The translations under genes were made by a program, and so were the position numbers. This document shows positions 23,142-35,745 of a DNA stretch of 64,000 nucleotides, piece after piece (position 1 is the stretch's first letter; each line of letters begins with the position of its first letter). Below the pieces are notes generated by a model. The model did not search any database and was not told where the DNA came from. It worked only from the letters and a program-made list of their open reading frames with translations. This DNA is from Eupeodes corollae (lineage: Eukaryota; Arthropoda; Insecta; Diptera; Syrphidae), in NCBI RefSeq assembly GCF_945859685.1, contig NC_079147.1, forward strand, positions 54,280,946 to 54,344,945, given 5' to 3'.

Positions 23142-24636
23142 AGATAACTTCCTGGGATAACTTCCCATTCTATACATATGTCCATTTCTCTTGCTAAAAA
23201 GTTTGTAGGTTTTCATGTTGGGTTAAAAAAGTTGTCAGTTGAATGATTCATAAAAATTTTAAAATTTCCAACAATATTTCTCATATAAGGGAAATAGTTT
23301 AGTTTGAAAATCTAGTTTTGTCAAATAGATTTTTAGTCGAAAACAAATATTTACCAATTTAAGTAGCATTTCTCAAATTTTTACAAATTGGATGAATGAA
23401 ATTAATTTGAGAGACATCAAGAACCGAACATCAATTTTCACCAAATTTGCGTACTATTTCTTGTAAATTTTATTTTGGTATGAAAAAACTGACTGTTGTA
23501 TTTTAATAAAAAAAATACTGAACATCGAAACAATATTTTCTGTGAAGTAAAAACAGTTTGAAGACAATATTTTTAATTTTTGAAAAGCTATTTGAGTCGA
23601 AGGTAAATTTGTACCAAGTTTTAGTATTTTTTTTACAACAATATTTTTTACAAAATGTAGTACCCGTAGCGTGATGGTTAGTGCGTTGAACTGTCATGCC
23701 AGAGGTCTTGGTTTCAATCCCTGCCTGTGTCATCTTCAGTTTTTTTCACGGGTACCTACTGCCTCTTGCGAGGAATTGAAAAATCCTTCAAAAGTAATTC
23801 TTGTCATGAAAAAGTACTTTCTGAAATTAACCTTTCGGATTCGGCATATAAACTGTAGGTCCCTTCCATCTCTGACAACATTACCCGCACACAGGAATGG
23901 TTAAGAGTTGTAAGTCACTAGGCTCTTGTTCTTCATAGACTGTTGTGATACCAAATTTAATTTTAATTTTTTAAAAGATAATAGTATTTTAAAGCCAATA
24001 TCTCGAAGTTTTGAAAAGATATTTGAGTTTAAAATCAATTTTTAAAAACCTTCTTTTTAGGGTTTATTTTTGGTTAGAGTTTTTAATTTTTATAAAAAAC
24101 ACTGATAGTTCGATTTTTCTTAAAATAAGATGGACGTCATTATCTCAAATTTTTGAAAAGATATTTGTGTCGAAATTCATTTTTAACTGACTTTGAGTAA
24201 GTTTTTTTTTGAGTTTTTATTTTATATAAAAAAAGTCGTCAATTCGATTTTTCTCAAAACTTAACCAGATGTTAAAAACGTTATTTTTCATTGCACAAAT
24301 TTGTTTTGGAGATTAAATCATTTTTTATTCGTAAACAAAAATTCGTGACAACATTTTTTTCAGTTTCTTTTTTTTTGATTTATAAAAAAACCGTCGATTG
24401 AATTTTTTTCCAAAAATTGGGTATCACGTTGCAATATATAATATAAAATTTGATTTAAGTCTCTAGCGTCTTTGGTTTGTGAGGTTAACCAAAATTTCAA
24501 CTTTTTTTAAACTGCTATGGGAAAAAAACCACCAACGCAATTTTCTTGAAAGTCCTTTCTGCATTTTTCTGCATTATTATCTGTATAACAACATTTATTT
24601 GATGTCTATATCTCGACTGGTTCTTAAGCTTCTGTT
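23142..24636 (+). repeat. Dispersed repeat family D, plus copy, with a SINE inside
   Basis: Begins near GATAACTTCCTGGGATAACTTCCCAT, carries the long run of internal units (AATTCGATTTTTCTCAAAA and similar) and reaches the AAACTGCTATGGGAAAAAAACC block and CTGCATTATTATCTGTATAAC. It stops before the microsatellite and the hairpin end. The SINE at 23652-23972 interrupts it. Confidence 0.75.
23652..23972 (+). mobile_element. tRNA-derived SINE, copy 2
   Basis: Box A TAGCGTGATGGTTAGTGCG and box B GGTTTCAATCC, then body CGGGTACCTACTGCCTCTTG, AGTAATTCTTGTCATGAAAA, GGAATGGTTAAGAGTTGTAA, and the tail TTTAATTTTAATTTT. Confidence 0.85.
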
Positions 24637-24675
24637 GGACTTATGTATTTCCTTGTTATTATATGAAAGAAAAGG

Positions 24676-24828
24676 TTAACGTCTACAAGCCAGCAACAAT
24701 TCAATAGCGGCACATTAACGGCAAAGAACCTCAAACCTCAGCTACATTTAAAATTTGAGCAATTGGATAGAGGAGACCGCGGAGGCCATTTGGCTGATAT
24801 TTTGTTGCATACATAATGGAACTGTACC
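24676..24828 (+). mobile_element. Mariner transposase C-terminal fragment
   Basis: Reads YKPATIQ and, in a shifted frame, DRGDRGGHLADILLHT and stop, the usual end of mariner transposases. It may be the end of mariner A, separated from it by the family D repeat. Confidence 0.55.
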
Positions 24829-24835
24829 CATTATA

Positions 24836-25905
24836 AACGGTGATTTTTTAAGAGCTTGAGAACTTTAAAAAAAAAAAAACGCATAAAATTTGCAAAATCT
24901 CATCGATTATTTATTTGAAACGTTAGACTGGCCCATGACATTTACTTTTTGAAGATAATTTCATTTAAATGTTGACCGCGGCTGCGTCTTAGGTGGTCCA
25001 TTTGGAAAGTCCAATTGTTCTCCGAAGTTTTCACTCAAAATGGCCATAGAATCGCGAGCTGTGTGGCATGTAGCGCCATCTTGTTGAAACCACATGTCAA
25101 CCAAGTTCAGTTCTTCCATTTTTGGCAACAAAAAGTTTGTTAGCATTGAACGATAGCGATCGCCATTCACCGTAACGTTGCGTCCAACAGCATCTTTGAA
25201 AAAATACGGTCCAATGATTCCACCAGCGTACAAACCACACCAAACAGTGCATTTTTCAAGATGCATAGGCAGTTCTTGAACGGCTTCTGGTTGCTCTTCA
25301 CTCCAAATGCGGCAATTTTGCTTATTTACGTAGCCATTCAACCAGAAATGAGCCTCATCGCTCAACAAAATTTGTCGATAAAAAAGCGGATTTTCTGCCA
25401 ACTTTTCTAGGGCCCATTCACTGAAAATTCGACGTTGTGGCAGATCGTTCGGCTTCAGTTCTTGCACGAGCTGTATTTTATACGGTTTTACGCAAACCCA
25501 ATTGCTGCGAACGGCGACGAATCGACATTTCACGGTCTTCAGTAACACTCTCAGAAACAGACGCAATATTCTCTTCTGTACGCACTGTACGCATTCGTGT
25601 GGTTGGTTTAATGTCCAATAAAGTAAACTGAGTGCGAAACTTGGTCACAATCGCATTAATTGTTTGCTCACTTGGTCGATTATGTAGACCATAAATCGGA
25701 CGTAAAGCGCGAAACACATTTCGAACCGAACACTGATTTTGGTAATAAAATTCAATGATTTGCAAGCGTTGCTCGTTAGTAAGTCTTTTCATGATGAAAT
25801 GTCAAAGCATACTGAGCATCTTTCTCCTTGACACCATGTCTGAAATCTCGCGTGATCTGTCAAATACTAATGCATGAAAATCCTAACCTCAAAAAAATCA
25901 CCCTT
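24836..25905 (-). mobile_element. Mariner-like element with internally deleted transposase
   Basis: TA-flanked inverted termini: AACGGTGATTTTTT at left and the complement of AAGGGTGATTTTTTT at right. The minus frames code RLTNEQRLQIIEFYYQNQCS (25792-25478), then LVQELKPNDLPQRRIFSEWA, ILLSDEAHFWLNGYVNKQNC (first catalytic Asp), CTVWCGLYAGGIIGPYFFKD and VDMWFQQDGATCHTA (second Asp) in 25566-24961. A frameshift separates the two parts. After ENFGEQLDF the protein jumps to an end-of-transposase sequence (HLRRSRGQHLNEIIFKK and stop in another frame), so the third catalytic acidic residue and the WPPRS region are deleted. Not autonomous. Confidence 0.9.
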
Positions 25906-25909
25906 TATC

Positions 25910-27715
25910 ATAATAATAAGAAACGACAGTAATTTCCCAAATAATTCGTAATTTATTCAAAATCAAAGTCGGTTCTTCAAATTTAACCACCCTTCACATT
26001 GATTTTAGGTTGATAACCGGATGAGTTTGTTAATGTTAGAAATTGTAAGTGGCATCACTGGGATGCGCACTTTGTCCGTTTTATTTCGCCAAATAAGATG
26101 CGATGGAAAATTATTTTTGCCTTAAGTAATTATTCGTAAAATATAAATTCATAAAAATAAAAATATAAATTAAAAAGTGAGCAAGAAGGGGAACTTATCC
26201 CAAGGATTTAGAACATAATATACCACCCCTTATTATTTCATCAATATTAAAAATGTTAATCAAAGAACGTTTTAACTTCAAGAAGCTGTGTCGTATCAAT
26301 TCAAAAATCAAACAAATTTACAATTATTTTGGATTTAAGTTTAAATCATTTGATGTTAATTACTTATTTCCTTCACCATCAGTTTTCCTTTCTGTTAGTT
26401 TTTACGAGCACTTTGTAGCACCTCCCTTTACCTTTTCGTTAAAAAATGGGATTTCATTTTAATTACTCAGCACTAATTAAAATTCCAAAATTGTGGTATC
26501 CTCGTACAAAAACTGGGTAAATCTACATTTTCTCATTGTGTTTATTTTCTGGTCATGGCCAGTTTCCTCGAAGTATCACTTGGCAGGACTGTTGATGACT
26601 GTTATTATGTGGTACATTAATTTTGTTTTCAATTTTTCTAAGCAACCACAATAAACTTTATATTTTTATTTGAAACCATGGGCATTTGTTTAACACTTCA
26701 TTCATTGCCTTATTTGCATTATAGGATCCTTATACCGAGTTGTTTGGTCCTATTTTTCCAGAATTAAAATATTTAAATAAAATATAAATACAAACATTTT
26801 CATTTCAACATAACTTTTGACCATTCCTGGAAGCTACCAATTTCAATTGAGTTGAAAATATGAAATTCACAAACTGTACTTAAAAAATAAACTCTATATA
26901 AGTTTCCCGGAACATACACATTGCGTTCTTGAAATGGAAATGTTCGCCGAAAGGGGTTCAAATCATTGAAACTAAATGTTCCTCTTATACGAAATTTTGT
27001 CCGCAGTAACGTGGACTAACTTTGTTTTTGGATACTCAAATAAAACTACAGAATTAAAAAAATAAACAGTAACTCTTTTAACTCTGTTGGGATTCCTTTC
27101 ACTTTAAATTAAGGACAATATAATTAAAAGTTTTTAAATTTAAGTACACAAAGTCTTTGAAATTGATAATTTTGCCATATTGACTTAGCGACACTATTGG
27201 ACTGGTACAAAATGTTGCTTAACAAACATTAAACGATGGATCAAAAACATGGTCTGATATATTTTCCGGTTTTTGTTTTTTTTTTCGATACTATTAAACA
27301 GGACAAAACATTTCAAAACATAATTGAGATAACGATTGAAAGAGCACGAGTCAAATGTTTTTTGCAAAGAAGGGGAGTTGACCATTATGGTAAAGGTTTT
27401 TTATTTGTTATATCGATTTTGGGTAAAGGATAGCGGTCATAAGCTTCGGCTGTCAAATTGGCTAATATCCGTTTAAGTATCAAAATCATTGACGGATATA
27501 ACATATGCTTTGTTGCTGAAACCAAAATAGTGTGCAGGAGAACCCGGCTTCCTGCTGCTCACAAGAACTCTGCCTTTAACAAATCACAACAGTTTGAATT
27601 TTGCACCATGACAAGGTATTGCTCAATTATTATAAACTATACCGAAACGAATAGAAGTGTATTGGGGAATATTTAACAAATGTACAAAAAATGGATTAAC
27701 TATAATCATATTTAC
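25910..27715. other. Intergenic AT-rich sequence, nothing recognised
   Basis: Several 60-70 codon frames occur, none with a domain or signal I can support. Confidence 0.35.
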
Positions 27716-27716
27716 A

Positions 27717-28012
27717 TATCTGGTGCAACAATCCGTAGAGAACCAAGGCCTAGTGACTTACAACTTTCAACCATTCCTATGAGCATTTGAGCAAGTCATT
27801 TAAGGCATAGAAGATATCAAGAGTTTTTATGCCGAATTCAAAACGTCTTATTTGAGAAAAAGCACTTTTCATGACAGGAATTTTCTCTTGGAGGAATTGT
27901 TAATTCCTTGAAAAGGGCAGTACCCGCGAAATAGAAGTTTGGGTGATACGGCACGGACAGGGATTGACCCTAAGACTTCTGGCATGTAATATTGTAAATT
28001 ACTTGGCCTAAA
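27717..28012 (-). mobile_element. tRNA-derived SINE, copy 3
   Basis: The minus strand of CTGGTGCAACAATCCGTAGA, CCTAGTGACTTACAACTTTC, TTCATGACAGGAATT and GGATTGACCC (degraded box B). The promoter end is worn. Confidence 0.7.
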
Positions 28013-28014
28013 TA

Positions 28015-28565
28015 TGTTTGTATACGAATTTTTTATTGTCGTATAAAACCTTAAATATTTATATTTATTGTTTTATTTGTATGAAAATGTGATTTTGTTT
28101 TTGAAACTGTGATTTACTTTTAATGACATCATTCGCATAATATATTTAGCTTTAATTCAAATTTATGGTTTCATCTGTCAAAGTTCAATTATGTCAGATT
28201 TTATTCGAATTAAGGACATTTTTGTGAATTATTTTCCAGGAAATTTAAAGGGGATACATAATTTTGATTACAAGTACATCTCTCATAACTTTTGTTCAAA
28301 ATTGAAAGATAAAAAGAATTCAATGAAAGATACTTCAGAATCTGCACAAAGATCACTTGAATTGACGTTTATTTGACACTAAGCTTTTCACGTAACTTTA
28401 ACGCCATTGCATTTTTTCTTGCCATTAAATCTACATGCTCAAGAGAAACAGCAAAATGTCACGGCCTTTTTATTATCAAGCGGACGTGGCTTAAGTAATT
28501 ATTTTTTGACAGGTTGGTAATAGCTTTCATTAAAAATTTTCATTGGATAATTATCTCCTTATTCA
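28015..28565. other. Intergenic sequence, nothing recognised
   Basis: A 61-codon frame at 28191-28376 has no recognisable feature. Confidence 0.3.
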
Positions 28566-29909
28566 TTTCCCATAGGAAGTCATTGTTATAAATCGGATTT
28601 GTCAAATTGAAAATTTTGACATTTTTCGACGTTCCAAGGTCCCTAGAGTCGACATAAAAGATTTTTAGAAGGATGTCTGAACGTACGTTCGCGAAGTTTT
28701 TTTCGTCGTCCATAGCTCAAAAACCAGAAGAGATTTCGACTTCAAATAAATTTTGTTATACAGATATTATTGCAGGAAGATGCAGAAAAGCTCTCCAGAC
28801 AAATTGCGTGGTTTAGTTTTTTTTACTATAGCAGTTTATAGAAAAAGTGAAAATATTGGTAAAACCTAAATATCTCACGAACCGAAAAAGCTAGAGATTT
28901 GAATTAAATTTTGTATAATATATTAAACCGTGATACCAAACAAGTATATTTTGAAAAAAAAACCAATTAACGTTTTTTATAATTTAAAAAAAAAAAACTG
29001 AAAACAAAATTTGTCACCTCGAAAATTTTACAAACAAAACATGATTTTATGTCCAAAACAATTTTGTGCAACGAAAAATATAGTTTTTAACATCTGGTAA
29101 CATTTTGACAAAAATCCAATTGACTGTTTTTTTTACAAAAAATAAAAACTTAAACAAAATTAATAAAAGTAAGTAAAAATTGATTTTCTACTCAAATAAC
29201 TTTTCAAAACTTTGAGCCATTGGCAACTAATTTCAATTTTTAAAAAAATATTGTTACCAAAATTTATTACCGTTTTGAGAAAAAACCAATTGACAGTTTT
29301 CTCACAAACAATTAGAAACAAACAAAAAAAAATTAACACAAGTAGGTACAAATTGATTATCGACTTAAATATCTTTTCGAAATTTTGAGATTTTAGCTAA
29401 AATCTTATTTTATCTTATGTATTGTTTTGAACATTCGATTAAATTTTTTGAAAAATCGAATCGACAGTTTTTTAACAAAAAATAAAAACCTAAAAAAAGC
29501 ATTTCTGAAAGTTTGTAAAACTTGATTTTCGACTCAAATGTCTTTTTAAAATTAAAAATATTGGTGTGAAGCTCATTAATCTCACATTGTTTTTCGACAT
29601 TTAGTGAATTTTTGATAAAAAATTTAACAGACCGTTTTTTTTCATAAAAAATAAGATCTACAAAAAAAAGTACGAACATTTCTTAAAAATGATGTTCGGT
29701 ATTTGGTATTGACTTCAAATTAATTTCATTAAGGAAATGCTACTAAAATTTTAAAAAATTGGTTAACGACTAAAAAAGCTCGCTAACAAAAATATATTTT
29801 GAAATCAAACTATTTTTTTAGAATAATTCAATTGACACAAAAACCATTTAAGCAAGACAAATCGACAGACAGGATGGGAAGTTATTAGTGTGGGTCGCAT
29901 CCCAGCCTC
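28566..29909 (-). repeat. Dispersed repeat family D, minus copy, near full length
   Basis: Starts TTTCCCATAGGAAGTCATTG, then AATTTTGACATTTTTCGACG, an ACGTACGTTCGCG microsatellite, CAAAAACCAGAAGAGATTTC, the CACCTCGAAAATTTTAC block, several internal units and the end GATGGGAAGTTATTAGTGTG...CGCATCCCAGCCTC. Confidence 0.85.
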
Positions 29910-31785
29910 GTTTTTTCTGATTGGTATCATGCATTTGAGGTTAGAGTTGATCGTATTGAAAGTAAAACTTACAGTTTGGAGTAAAAAAAATTGAAACGCT
30001 TTTGTTTCGAATTTAAATTACAAATTAGAATCAGCTGTTCAGTAAAAACGATTTCATCATTGAAAAATTAAAAGTGAACTCAAAGACAATTTTAAGTTAA
30101 ATACAGTGTTTTTTTAAACAACTCGCAAGCTATATTTTGATACCAAACATAACAACTTTGACTTTCTTAATCACTTTTAAGTCTCGAAGAAATGTCTAAC
30201 TATGAAAACCAATGATAGCTATAACTGGCACCTTGTAGGGGAAAAAACTTGAACAAAAATTGTAATAACCTAGGTATAATCAGAAATTAAAATTTTAATT
30301 AAAGCGTTCAGCTTATTTCTTCGGTTCGAATTTTTTTAACTAAAAATTTTTGAACTAGGGTGGAGTGCAAAAAATACCCGGTTATGAAAACAGTGTTTTA
30401 TATAAGCAGCTTTTTCTAGGGCGAGTTATTAAGTTGTGATTTTAAGTTTTGAAACTTAATTTTTTAATCAATTTCATATCAATTTCAGAGTTCGGGAGAA
30501 TATTTTCTTTAACATTATTAATTCTTTATATTATATTTATTACTTTAAGAAACAAATATTTTCTTTATGGTCATGTACATTTTCTTTCTACTTAAGTATA
30601 CAAGACTTATAGATAAGTTTTCTCATTGCTTTTCATTTCATAATAATCTCATTGATGAGGGACTTTTCTATGGAATAATTCGTTGTCATTTGTCTTTTTC
30701 CGATTAAAATCGAAGAAAATTTCTTGGAAATTTTAATATACCAATGCTGATGCTGTCATAACAATATGATTAACAAAGCATAAAGCAGCAATGGCGACAG
30801 CAAAATACCATACCCTCAGGAAAACAACAACTTTTTGAGATATAATCTCATTTATAATGGTAGGTACTCGTACGTAAAGGACAAAGCTACTTCCGATGCA
30901 GTTTCTGTTTAACGTTAAAATAAATAATACATTTAATACCCATGTTTTTACGTGAGAATGTCTTTCAAAAATCATAATATTCTTAATATGATTACGTATC
31001 CTAAAGAAATATTTATGAAATTGTTTTTAACTAGAATCTTATGATAATTCTAAGAAAATTGAAACTGAAGTGTTTACTCAATATATTTCCATCTCCTTAA
31101 TTAGTAAAATGGGATTATGATTTTAATTAAATGATATTGCACTAATCTAAGAACACAGAATTCCGAATATTTTATACAAATTTGAATGAACGTAAACAAA
31201 AACAACAAAATTATTTACTTAATTGGTAAATCAAGTCAAAAAAATGACAATGATAAATAAAATGCAAAAGAACAGAATCTTGAAAGTCAAAAAATCGAAA
31301 TTATAGCAATTGTGTTAAAATTTCGAAAAACTACCATTTCTTTTTCAAATGAAAGTTAAAATATTGAATACAAATATAACTATAGCGTAGCCAGAAATCG
31401 GCGTTGTCGGTTTCTTTTAGTTTTAAAAAATCTCAAACTCCTGCAAATAATTTTTGATTTATTCCTCATTTCTTTAAACATTTTAAAAGCTTTTGAATTG
31501 TATTACTAAAAGCCTGGCACACTTACAAAACAGTTCGATACAAACATTTGTTGTGCTAATCTAAATTTTATAGGTTAATTCCACAAGTTTAAATTATCAA
31601 TTTCTTGACAAAAGAACATGTATGTAGGTAGATACAGAAACAAATAAAAAAGAAAGCTAAAATTGTAGTTAAAAAGCAAATATTTTGGCAATCAACAAAA
31701 TAAATATTTCTGTAATTAAGATAATAACTTTTTTTAATCCAAAACTATGCGGATTTGCGGACATTTTCTTTAAACTAGCGTCAAT
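29910..31785. other. Intergenic AT-rich sequence, nothing recognised
   Basis: No transposon ends and no credible gene. An 80-codon hydrophobic minus frame at 30733-30975 has no supporting feature. Confidence 0.35.
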
Positions 31786-32259
31786 GTTTGAGAAATCGGT
31801 CCGATTTTTCGAATTGAAAATGTTGATATATCTCGATGGTTCAAGGTCCCAAGAGTCGAAATAGATTTTTAAATCTTCTTTATGATAATTTGTGTTCGCA
31901 CGTTCGCACCAAGGGCTCTCGAGAAAATTGAGTGGATGAATTTTTACCATCGACAATTGAAAAAAACGCGACTTGCATTAAATTTAGTATTATTAGTTGT
32001 GACGTGATGATAAACCATCATTAATTTTAAAAATTTCAAATGACCGTTTTTTAACAAATAGAAAAAAAAAAACAGAAAATACTGAAAAATATAATTGTGT
32101 CTCTAAAATTATTTTATGTAACGAAAAATAACGTTTTTGATATCTGGTAAAATTTTGAAATAAAAAAGAAAAGAATTCGAAGTTTAAAAACTTAAAAAAA
32201 CAAGACTAAAAGTTGGTAAAAATTGTTTTTTGACTTGAGTATCACTGTAAAAATGAGAG
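31786..32259 (-). repeat. Dispersed repeat family D, minus copy cut by the assembly gap
   Basis: Starts GAAATCGGTCCGATTTTTCG and reaches the internal units (AAAGTTGGTAAAAATTG) before the N run. Confidence 0.7.
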
Positions 32260-32459
32260 NNNNNNNNNNNNNNNNNNNNNNNNNNNNNNNNNNNNNNNNN
32301 NNNNNNNNNNNNNNNNNNNNNNNNNNNNNNNNNNNNNNNNNNNNNNNNNNNNNNNNNNNNNNNNNNNNNNNNNNNNNNNNNNNNNNNNNNNNNNNNNNNN
32401 NNNNNNNNNNNNNNNNNNNNNNNNNNNNNNNNNNNNNNNNNNNNNNNNNNNNNNNNNNN
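32260..32459. other. Assembly gap of 200 N
   Basis: Exactly 200 unknown bases, probably a placeholder of arbitrary size. The flanks are family D units in opposite orientation. Confidence 0.95.
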
Positions 32460-32711
32460 CTGTCAATTCGATTTTTCCCTAAATTTTACTGAATGTGGAC
32501 AGCAATATTTTTTAAAAGATAAAAGTAGTTTAAAGCCAACATCTCAAAGTTTAAAATAAAAGACATTTGAGTTAAAAATCAAATTTTAACATTTTTTGTT
32601 TTTAGTTTTTTTTTTGTAAAAAAATTGTTAATTAGATTTTTCTCAAAATTTCACTGAATGTCGACAACAATATTTTTCAAAAGATTAAAGCAGTTTAAAG
32701 CCAATATCTGG
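32460..32711 (+). repeat. Dispersed repeat family D, plus copy, first part
   Basis: Internal units with TGTCAATTCGATTTTTCCCT and TTAAAGCCAACATCTCAAAG. Interrupted by a SINE and LINE; the hairpin end resumes at about 33880. Confidence 0.7.
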
Positions 32712-32757
32712 TGTAGTACCCATGGCATAATGATAAGTGCGATGGACTATAAATGTC
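32712..32757 (+). mobile_element. tRNA-derived SINE head, truncated (copy 4)
   Basis: Only GTAGTACCCATGGCATAATG and GATAAGTGCGATGGAC remain before LINE sequence begins. Confidence 0.6.
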
Positions 32758-33878
32758 AATCTGTTGATTAAGTAGAACTAGAGTTTATCAATTAACAAGT
32801 ACTCGGACCGCAAGATCCGGTCAGTTAATTCGAGTGACTCTAGTATGTTCCCTAAAATCAACAAGATATTCAGAAAAAAGAACGACAGTGACCTTCCGAG
32901 TCTAAAACTCCAAAGAACCGAAGAGAACACACAGCGCAAATAGATCCAGAAGAAGCCATCTTTGATGATTTACTGATGGAGGCAATTGACATTTACACCA
33001 CACTCTATAGTGCATTGCAAGACCGCTGTGGTTCATCATCTCCCGAAAAAAAGGAAAGGACAACTCCAACCCGTCAAATCTTCGGTCGATAAGTCTTCTT
33101 CCGAGCATCAGCAAAGTTTTCGAAAAGATCATCAATAGGGCTCTGACTAAGTGGGCTGCGGACAACAAAATAATTCCGGATGAACACTTAGGGTTCAAGG
33201 CGGGTCATTACACAATTTATGTTGCGTCTGAACTCGTTTCTGATATCCAATGGAATAAATCAAAACAACAATGCTCAGGTGCTGTTCTGGTTGATTTGAA
33301 AAAAGCCTTTGACACCGTATGGTTAGAGGGTCTTTACTTAAAACTGAGCAGGCTTGGCATAAGAAAGCCATTGCTGTTTATACTTTATGATATGCTTAAC
33401 GGTAGATAGTTTGTTGTCAAAAGTGGCAATGTAACTTCTACGACAACATTCTCAATTAAAAATGGTCTTCAAAAAAAATGGAGCGGTGAATTCCCCGATT
33501 CGTTGATCTTCACGGGCAGACATTAGCGAGCAAAAGTGTAGTGAAGTACCTCGGTATCTGGTTAGATAAGTATTTATATTTCGGCAGACATATAAATGCT
33601 GCTCTGACGTTTATGGTTGTCCTGTGTGGTTCAACGTTGCCCCTTCCCAGATGAAGATGTTTCGGGTGTTCGAGCGGCAGTGTTTACGAGGCTGTACCGG
33701 CTTATATCGAACAGCCGAATCTTCTTATGTGCATTACTATTCCACCGAGGTCCTATACAACGGGGCTCGAATCAACAGAATTGACAATTTCGTGATAGAA
33801 CTCGTTCGAGGTCACATTTCAAGAGCTATGTCTTCGACCAACAATTTAATTTCCAGGGTGTTCTATACGAACGACGAG
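32758..33878 (+). mobile_element. Jockey-like LINE (family N), internally deleted
   Basis: The plus strand reads NPSNLRSISLLPSISKVFEK, DEHLGFKAGH, AVLVDLKKAFDTVWLEGLYL (RT, 33060-33400), then after deletions KVSTSVSG-like sequence and the C-terminal frame 33624-34010 whose first half, FNVAPSQMKMFRVFERQCLR and YRTAESSYVHYYS...GARINRIDNFVIELVRGHIS, is LINE. The catalytic FADD block is lost. Confidence 0.8.
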
Positions 33879-33879
33879 T

Positions 33880-34130
33880 ATTTGAATTCTGCATCTTTCT
33901 GCATTATTACCTGGTTCTTGAGCTATGGACGACGAAAAAAAAGTCGCGAACGTACCGAAGTACGGACGTACGAACGTACCTACATACGTATGGGCGGTGA
34001 AAAGTGGTAACTCGTACGGACGTAAGAAAGAAAAAATCTTTGACTTAGATTCTAGGGACCTATTGAAACGTTGAAAAATGTAAAAATTTTTAATTCGACG
34101 AATCGGACTGGTTACAATAGTGTTAAGTTA
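33880..34130 (+). repeat. Dispersed repeat family D, hairpin-end part
   Basis: TGCATCTTTCTGCATTATTA, an expanded GAACGTACC/GTACGGACGTACG microsatellite at 33948-34025, CTAGGGACC...TTGAAACGTTGAAAAATG and a weak terminal CAATAGTGTTAAGTTAAC. Confidence 0.75.
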
Positions 34131-34134
34131 ACAA

Positions 34135-35745
34135 ACATTTAACTATTGAAAGCACCTATTAATTTGAAATGTCAGAATTTTGAAAGTCGTTTTAATTTTG
34201 AAAATTACTTTTAATGAATTGAGCCGTTTTGTGTTTTTAATCTTTATTAAATTCCTGACTAATATTGCGAGATTAGATTAATCGGGTTTTTAACTTAAAG
34301 AGAGATTTTTCAGTAAAATTATTATATTGGCGAATTTCACCTTTCTTCTCTTTGATTTTTAATATGGTACCTACCATCATCATCAATAGAGAGCTCAGCT
34401 CAAATAGATTGCTACATTCGGTTGTTTTGTACTTATAGCTTCTTATTTGTTGTTGTTGGAGTTTTTGTTAAAAGTTGAAACATAACAATACAGGTGTTCG
34501 TTTATATATAAGTAGCGTTGGTATAAAGGAGCCAAAGCCAACATCATATAACGTCAATAGAGGTACATACTTGCGGTTGAAGGGGTCAACACTTCGTCGA
34601 AACGGAAAGACCCAATGAGATGAGAAAACAATGCAAATAGAAACGAAAACAACAGTTGTTTAGGGCAGGGCTGAATGCACTCTGCCATCACCACAATCTC
34701 CGGAAAATACGGTGAAAATTGCAACTGGATGCACTTATAAATATTTTCTTAGATACTACTCGTATATATGTATGTATATACATTTTTCTATAAGATTAAT
34801 ACCTATGTATATAAAATAAGTTCGCGAGGGCCATCAGTTAGTTAGAGGATCTCTTTTTTATCTTATGTGGATGTAAAAAAAGTTGAAAAATAAAAATAAT
34901 TTCCAAAGAAATACTTTTAAGGTTGAATGCACTTGCAACTTGCACACGGTTGAGAGGGAAAGTTAGAAAACGGAAAAAAGGATGTCAGGAAAGAAGATTG
35001 AATTGCATGATGCTGATGCTGGGGAATAAAGTTTTTCGTGGATATGTCATAAAAATGCTTTGTAAAAGAAGAATGTTTAGTTAGATCTTAGATAGATGTA
35101 AGGTTGGTTGATTTAATGGAGATAAAATACTTAAACCTGCAGAAGACATAATTATAAAAGATAAAAGATGGTTTAGGAGCCAAGCTGTTATTAGTATTCG
35201 TTCTGCTAAGAAACAATTTTAATGAAGAAGTTCTTCCGCCATAAAATTTAGAGAACATTAATGAAAGTAGTTTATCTCTTATTTTTCAATGTTATCTATT
35301 ATTTTTCAAGTCTCCATAACAATCTATTTTTACGAACATTCCCGAATATCAAACTGTTCAGAAGTTAATAACAATTATACTTTCAGTTGTTGTCAACAGC
35401 ATAAGAAGTTGCGATGTTTGTTGCTAATGGCTTGACAGTTGAAAATGTCAAACTGTGTTGAGATACCAAACATTGAACACAATCTTTTAAAATCTCGTAC
35501 TCTTTGTAAGCTATGGACCGTGATTCGTGTTTATCTTCGGTTCTATAGGTCCAATGTTGTGAACACGTTCACCATAATAGTCAAGGTTAAAATTTGCTAA
35601 GGTGTTTGTTTTAATTTGTTCTACATACTCTTGCGCTTACAGAGATATAAGGCAAAACGATTGCGATTTTATGATTGTTTGTTTTCAAAAACAATTATGC
35701 GAGTTATTCAATATCGAATTCCTAAATTGCAACTTTTTTCTAACA
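34135..35745. other. Intergenic unique sequence; candidate regulatory block
   Basis: No gene. The part at about 34370-34760 and the part at 34900-35120 are less repetitive and richer in G+C than the surroundings, so they could hold enhancers of the Osi genes. This is inference from composition only. Confidence 0.3.

Noticed and set aside
23652..23720. A true tRNA gene
   Set aside because: The box A/B sequence does not fold into a convincing cloverleaf and is followed by the repeated SINE body, so it is a SINE head.
30733..30975. 80-codon hydrophobic minus frame
   Set aside because: Hydrophobicity follows from T-rich codons in AT-rich DNA; nothing else supports a gene.
32223..32492. Frames of about 75-90 codons through the N run
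   Set aside because: They consist almost entirely of unknown bases.
33870..34010. C-terminal part of the 128-codon frame starting at 33624 as LINE protein
   Set aside because: After about position 33878 the frame reads into the family D repeat microsatellite.
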